From: Clostridia bacterium
GTDB taxonomy: Bacteria; Bacillota; Clostridia; Lachnospirales; Lachnospiraceae
Assembly: GCA_026000945.1 (NCBI GenBank)
Contig: BNZI01000001.1
Coordinates: forward strand, 122,501 to 163,786
Direction: 5' to 3'
Length of the DNA stretch: 41,286 nt
Below the pieces are notes generated by a model, which was not told where the DNA came from, searched no databases, and worked only from the letters and a program-made list of their open reading frames with translations. Shown here in pieces: positions 37,864 through 41,286 of this stretch; positions within the stretch are counted from its first letter, which is position 1; the number at the start of each line of letters is the position of its first letter. The position numbers and the translations under genes are program-made.

Positions 37864-37994
37864 ACAATTTTTCCGAGGATTTGTACAAGGTCTTGTAATG
37901 TATAAATTTTTACATCACGAGATAGGATTTGGTCTTGAAGGTTGACAGATAAAGTGTCGAATTTTTCTTGGATCTGAGGTGCAATATAAGACAT
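37845..37994 (-). CDS. small conserved-type protein, 49 aa
   Basis: Encodes 49 residues starting MSYIAPQIQEKFDTLSVNLQ and ending GKIVKEAER. GGAG lies nine bases before the ATG, an ideal spacing; an in-frame ATG nine bases earlier overlaps that RBS. Short proteins of this shape, (M-x-Y-x-x-P-x-x-x-x-K-F-x-x-L-S) then L-x-x-x-I-L then a terminal amphipathic helix, are common in Clostridia and sometimes carry an unsupported chaperone label. It is predicted to be cytoplasmic and helical. Function is unknown. It faces the SpoIID-domain gene and ends in a hairpin. Confidence 0.75.
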   Translation of the reverse strand: MSYIAPQIQEKFDTLSVNLQDQILSRDVKIYTLQDLVQILGKIVKEAER

Positions 37995-38169
37995 CGCTTT
38001 CATCTCCTAACATGAAAGAAGACATATGCTGTTCACATTAAGCATTGGCGCAACCGGGATTGTTTTACAATTCTAGTCTGTGCGATCACACTTATTATGA
38101 GGAAAACAGCAAAAATTATACCGATATCCTACTATTTGTCTAAGATTTTTTTAAGGTTTTGATTAAGTC

Positions 38170-38198
38170 TTGTAACAACTGTAAAAAACTGATATGAT
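38170..38198 (+). promoter_or_regulatory. sigma-A promoter of the DUF1266-like gene
   Basis: TTGTAA (38170-38175), 17 bases, TATGAT (38193-38198), 28 bases before the ATG, with AAGGAGGAA as RBS in between. The gap 37995-38169 before it shows nothing else recognisable. Confidence 0.7.
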
Positions 38199-38225
38199 TT
38201 AATCTGCATTTAAGGAGGAATTGCT

Positions 38226-39659
38226 ATGGCGAAAAATAAAAGAAAATTGAAAAAGCCTTCTATTTTAGAAGAAGAGTCGAAAGAAAATCAAAAAACAGAA
38301 GATCCAATTCGTGAGGAAAGTGTGAAACCAATAGAAAATCTTAATAGAAAAGATGCAATAAACAATCAAAATTTAACTGAACCACCGATGCCAGAAATGC
38401 AAGAGGGACCTCAAGCAAGCCCTTTGTTTACCATTAAGCAATATTTAAATAAGAAAAAAGAAGAATGGTCAGCCCAAGAAAAAAAATATTACCAGGATCA
38501 TACTCCTTGTACAAGAGAAGAATTTTTAACTTTATTAGGTGCAGTGGCTAGTTTGATGTCGAAACATTCTTCATTTACTACTATTTCAGTAGGTGAGGAA
38601 GCTACACCAGACGATATCCGCCAATATTTGCAAACAAGGTTTCGTGTTACGGATAAAAATAGTTTTCTTCGTTCTGTTCGTGTACAATTGATGGATGGCG
38701 CACAAAGTGAATATTTACAATTTTTGAAATTGTGGAATAAAACAGGAACCATTAAAGAAGAAGATATGGATGAGGATTCAAGAGAAGTTTTTGCAGAGTG
38801 TCAAAGCTTTGCTGAACAATTTTATCCGGTTATTCAAGAAGATGGATTTTATGCATGGGATTTAGGTGAAACTGTAGAACGGGTGCGCTTAGCGTTTTCT
38901 TGTGGTCTTATTGAAGAAAGTTTAGCTGATGCGATTTTAGAAGATGTGGGAAATCGAGCAATTGCTGGCTTTAAATCATGGACAAATTATGCCATCAGTT
39001 ATGTTTGCGGGGGGGCATACTTTATGTTTCGTGCGAATGATCGCAATGAAGAAGAGGGTATGCGCATGTTGGAGCAATTAATGGAAAAAGTTCCGCTCTT
39101 ATTTTCTGATAGTGATCTAGGATATTGGGCAAAATATCCATGGATTTATCAGCAAACCTTAAAAAGTGCATCTGTGATTGAATTACTTCCTGAAGAGGAA
39201 AAAAAGCAGTATGAACAAGCCTTAGCTTTATATCAGCAAGGACAGGTATCTGAAGATGTTAATGAAACCATTGCTTTTTATGAAAAAGCAGTGGAAGCCA
39301 TGCCTGCGTCTTTACAAGGAGACACAGAAGCAGTGGGAGAAATCATCAAAGCGTTAGGAAAAGTATACTTAAATCAACAAAACTATGTACAAGGTCTCAT
39401 TCAATTTACACAGCAAATGCGTTGCCATTCCGCCCAAAATACAGAATATGCTTTAGCAGCTTTACATGCAGGTATTTGTGCGTACGAATTAGGTTCGGAA
39501 AAAGATGCTTTGCATTATTTCGAGTTAGCTCATTCTGTTAGTGGAAATAAAATATTCCATCATCAAGAAGAAAAGTATAAGCTACTATGGGAAAACAGTC
39601 AAAAGGGTCAATCAGAGGAACAAATGCAAGAAAAAAAGAGTACACAAAAAAGAAAATAA
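38226..39659 (+). CDS. DUF1266-like protein with TPR-like C-terminus
   Basis: 477 aa, no signal peptide or membrane helix. The first ~75 residues are charged and low-complexity (KKPSILEEESKENQKTED). The middle (about 200-280) fits DUF1266: YAWDLGETVERVRLAFSCGLI, then AGFKSWTNYAISYVCGGAYFMF. The C-terminal ~130 residues look like tetratricopeptide-type helices (ALALYQQGQVSEDVNETIAFYEKAVEAM and ALHAGICAYELGSEKDALHYFELA), suggesting protein binding. Biochemical role unknown. It is a single-gene unit with its own promoter and terminator. Confidence 0.75.
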   Translation: MAKNKRKLKKPSILEEESKENQKTEDPIREESVKPIENLNRKDAINNQNLTEPPMPEMQEGPQASPLFTIKQYLNKKKEEWSAQEKKYYQDHTPCTREEFLTLLGAVASLMSKHSSFTTISVGEEATPDDIRQYLQTRFRVTDKNSFLRSVRVQLMDGAQSEYLQFLKLWNKTGTIKEEDMDEDSREVFAECQSFAEQFYPVIQEDGFYAWDLGETVERVRLAFSCGLIEESLADAILEDVGNRAIAGFKSWTNYAISYVCGGAYFMFRANDRNEEEGMRMLEQLMEKVPLLFSDSDLGYWAKYPWIYQQTLKSASVIELLPEEEKKQYEQALALYQQGQVSEDVNETIAFYEKAVEAMPASLQGDTEAVGEIIKALGKVYLNQQNYVQGLIQFTQQMRCHSAQNTEYALAALHAGICAYELGSEKDALHYFELAHSVSGNKIFHHQEEKYKLLWENSQKGQSEEQMQEKKSTQKRK

Positions 39660-39667
39660 ACAAAAAG

Positions 39668-39715
39668 AAGACAAGTTTGCACTTGAAAAAATCAAAAGCA
39701 GGCTTGTCTTTTTTT
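39668..39715. terminator. bidirectional terminator between convergent genes
   Basis: AAGACAAG (39668-39675) pairs with CTTGTCTT (39703-39710), with a T-run 39709-39715 on the plus strand and an A-run mirrored on the other side. It ends the DUF1266-like gene and lies one base beyond the stop codon of the opposing EFR1-type gene. Confidence 0.8.
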
Positions 39716-39716
39716 A

Positions 39717-40487
39717 TTAATGGATTTGGTTGTTGGCAGCCACAATTTCTCCTAGTTTGACTTCTGGGTGTATCCAACGTTTACTACTTTTCTCGTTTTT
39801 TAAATGAATGGCATTATGAGGACAAAGATGTAAGCAAGCAAAGCAAGATTCACAATTGTTGCCGAACTCTACGTGTTCTTTTACTTGGATATTTGCCGTA
39901 GGGCATACTTTTTCACAAATCAGACATTTTACGCATTGACTATTGACTTGAAAAGACTTTGCTTGCCCTCGATTTAATCGGTATGTTACCTTTCGTTTGC
40001 TAAAAAAGGAGCGTATTTTATCTGCAAAGGAAATCGTTTTTGGAGCTGTTTCTACCCGTTGATCAATATCATCTAAAATTTTTTCTAAATTTTCTTCTAT
40101 ATGTTTTTTTGGAATTTTTTTAATTTCATCTTCCATTGCAAAACTAGGTAAATAATTTTCTACCATTAATAAGGTTTTTAGATAATGAAAATGTTTTCCG
40201 TTACTTTCCATCTCTTTTTGAAATTGCTGTAGAGTGAATTGGTCTGAATTACCGTAAGTAGCAATAGCAAAGCTATATTCCGCTTTCCAATTTACTTTTT
40301 TAAGAAAATCTTGTACCATTTGGGGAGGTGAAAACGCATAAATGGGAAAAACCACTCCAATGATATCATCTTCAAAAAAATTTAAGTTGGGCGCATGAAT
40401 TAAATGTGGTATGGACATTAACCTTCCCCCTATGCGTTTGGCAACGGTAAGGCAGTTTCCGGTAGCGGTAAAATAAAAGATTGTCAT
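39717..40487 (-). CDS. EFR1-family flavodoxin/ferredoxin protein
   Basis: 256 aa. The N-terminal half is flavodoxin-like with the FMN phosphate loop YFTATGNCLTVAKRIG (residues 5-20) and VVFPIYAFSPP. The C-terminal part holds two 4Fe-4S clusters of the ferredoxin type: CVKCLICEKVCP and CESCFACLHLCP. Proteins of this EFR1 type are common in anaerobic Firmicutes and are thought to shuttle electrons; the partners are unknown. The gene stands alone. Its stop lies next to the shared terminator. Confidence 0.88.
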   Translation of the reverse strand: MTIFYFTATGNCLTVAKRIGGRLMSIPHLIHAPNLNFFEDDIIGVVFPIYAFSPPQMVQDFLKKVNWKAEYSFAIATYGNSDQFTLQQFQKEMESNGKHFHYLKTLLMVENYLPSFAMEDEIKKIPKKHIEENLEKILDDIDQRVETAPKTISFADKIRSFFSKRKVTYRLNRGQAKSFQVNSQCVKCLICEKVCPTANIQVKEHVEFGNNCESCFACLHLCPHNAIHLKNEKSSKRWIHPEVKLGEIVAANNQIH

Positions 40488-40679
40488 GGCTAATCCTTTC
40501 CGTAAAAAAATCAGTATTTTTTATTTTTATTATGCCATGTTATAAAGTATTTAGTCTATAAGATATATCATCAATAGAAATAGGAAAACGAGATAAGTAT
40601 TCATGAAACAAAATTTTAAGTATATAAGTTATAAATAAAATTTCATATAAAAAATAAATTTTTAAAATAATTAAATGAA

Positions 40680-40708
40680 TAGACAATAAATATTTAATAT
40701 GTTATACT
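40680..40708 (+). promoter_or_regulatory. sigma-A promoter of the small-peptide unit
   Basis: TAGACA (40680-40685, 5/6), 17 bases, TATACT (40703-40708, 5/6). Transcription would start near 40715, 24 bases before the peptide ATG. The region 40488-40679 upstream is very AT-rich and shows no gene. Confidence 0.65.
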
Positions 40709-40738
40709 TAAACATATTATACAAATAAAGGAGACAAA

Positions 40739-40867
40739 ATGAAAAAAAATATTACTTCCATGATTTCAGGGGTGTTATTTTTTAGTGTAATATCTATCTC
40801 AATACCTGTATATGCCACAGTAGTGAGTCAATTTAGTAAAGGAAAAACTTCCGCTATCTTTTGGTAA
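40739..40867 (+). CDS. small secreted peptide, 42 aa, function unknown
   Basis: A 42-codon frame with an excellent RBS (AAAGGAG, 40727-40733). Residues 1-26 look like a Sec signal peptide: MKKN, a hydrophobic core and IPVYA before the predicted cut. Cleavage would release a 16-residue peptide, TVVSQFSKGKTSAIFW, with two lysines, a net charge of about +2 and an aromatic C-terminus. It is followed within a few bases by a two-helix membrane protein. It could be a peptide signal, a bacteriocin-like peptide, or the truncated start of a lost exported protein. I do not recognise a family. Confidence 0.55.
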   Translation: MKKNITSMISGVLFFSVISISIPVYATVVSQFSKGKTSAIFW

Positions 40868-40873
40868 TGATTG

Positions 40874-41062
40874 ATGAAAAGAAAATTAGCTTTAATCGTT
40901 TTTATTTTATGTACAATTTTTTTATTCACTTATCCCACTCTACTCTTGAAGGATGGTATAGATGAGTTTACCATCGTACATGTTGTACCTATTTGTACTG
41001 CTTTATTGTCCATTAATCTTTTTTGTGTATTTAGTATATTTTTAGGGAAAAATAAAGAATAA
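40874..41062 (+). CDS. small two-helix membrane protein, 62 aa
   Basis: 62 aa from ATG 40874; TTG 40871 is an alternative. It starts MKRKLALIVFILCTIFLF, has one helix at about 5-25, an outside loop KDGIDEFTIVHVV, a second helix at about 37-57 and a charged end GKNKE. Topology would be both ends inside. It begins six bases after the stop of the secreted peptide, with no clear RBS of its own, so translation is probably coupled. As a partner of a secreted peptide it could be an immunity, export or sensing protein; this is inference only. Confidence 0.55.
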   Translation: MKRKLALIVFILCTIFLFTYPTLLLKDGIDEFTIVHVVPICTALLSINLFCVFSIFLGKNKE

Positions 41063-41099
41063 ATATAAAATGTTTGTTTTTTTATTTTAAAAAGTGATT

Positions 41100-41140
41100 G
41101 TAGAAAAAAACCGGTGGAATTTTCACCGGTTTTTTTCTAC
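41100..41140. terminator. strong symmetrical terminator
   Basis: GTAGAAAAAAACCGGTG (41100-41116), loop GAATTTT, CACCGGTTTTTTTCTAC (41124-41140). The 17-bp perfect stem with a GC-rich tip and A/T runs on both sides works in either direction. It closes the peptide unit 38 bases after the membrane-protein stop. The remaining 41141-41286 shows only a possible -10 (GATAAAAT near 41238) and no gene. Confidence 0.9.
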
Positions 41141-41286
41141 TCATAAGAAAGATAAAATGAAAATAATCTGGGTTTATTCTTTATCTTTTCTTCAAAAGTG
41201 AAAGTAAAATTTTATTGGTTCTATTTGTCGTTTTATGATAAAATAACTTTTAATAGAAAATTTATCTCAATTTACGTCCGGTTTTA

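Noticed and set aside
40867..40970. Alternative frame starting at ATG 40867 that overlaps the peptide stop.
   Set aside because: It gives a short protein without a coherent pattern, while the frame from 40874 encodes two clean membrane helices and a charged tail.

Overview
The window is one contig of AT-rich DNA whose gene content points to a low-GC Firmicute (Bacillota), most likely an anaerobic member of the Clostridia. The evidence is a Bacillus-type purine operon with separate PurS/PurQ/PurL, a two-subunit Fe-S L-serine dehydratase, an iron-dependent butanol-type dehydrogenase, an EFR1-type flavodoxin/ferredoxin protein, RecU, a SpoIID-domain protein, and the dnaG-rpoD-trmK cluster. I cannot name a genus.

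Layout. (1) 1-11098: a tight purine operon, purE(partial)-K-C-S-Q-L-F-M-N-H-D, covering most steps from PRPP to IMP, with overlapping genes and several TTG/GTG starts. A secreted LysM-anchored 5'-nucleotidase (11361-13061) follows and ends at a strong terminator. (2) 13308-17093: an unusual rRNA transcription unit ordered 5S - tRNA-Ile - tRNA-Ala - 23S - tRNA-Trp, with no 16S gene in the window. (3) 16917-19220: an old tandem duplication of [23S 3' end - tRNA-Trp - short-chain dehydrogenase]. The second tRNA is decayed, and an extra 23S fragment sits in front of the first dehydrogenase. (4) 19474-25029: an RluD-like pseudouridine synthase, RecU, an Fe-alcohol dehydrogenase and the serine dehydratase subunits, separated by long non-coding gaps. 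(5) 25052-28372: a VanW/G5-like cell-envelope protein convergent, with no gap, to an ABC exporter. (6) 28614-33935: primase, the housekeeping sigma factor, a tRNA m1A22 methyltransferase and ATP-type PEP carboxykinase. (7) 33936-37726: a probable 6S RNA, a YieK-like sugar-phosphate isomerase/deaminase homologue and a large SpoIID-domain membrane protein. (8) 37830-41286: a 49-aa conserved-type small protein, a DUF1266-like protein, an EFR1-type Fe-S flavoprotein, and a compact two-gene unit encoding a 42-aa secreted peptide and a 62-aa two-helix membrane protein.

The most interesting unexplained structures are four. First, the peptide/membrane-protein unit at 40680-41140, which has its own promoter, RBS and terminator. 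Second, a family of non-coding inverted-repeat elements in intergenic gaps (35093-35430, 22790-22976 on the opposite strand, and an inner module at 21275-21430). Third, the rRNA unit without 16S, together with its duplicated and decayed 3' end. Fourth, a PurF in which one predicted Fe-S cysteine ligand is tyrosine. No CRISPR array, prophage or transposase gene was seen. All family assignments are from recognition of sequence motifs, without database searches.
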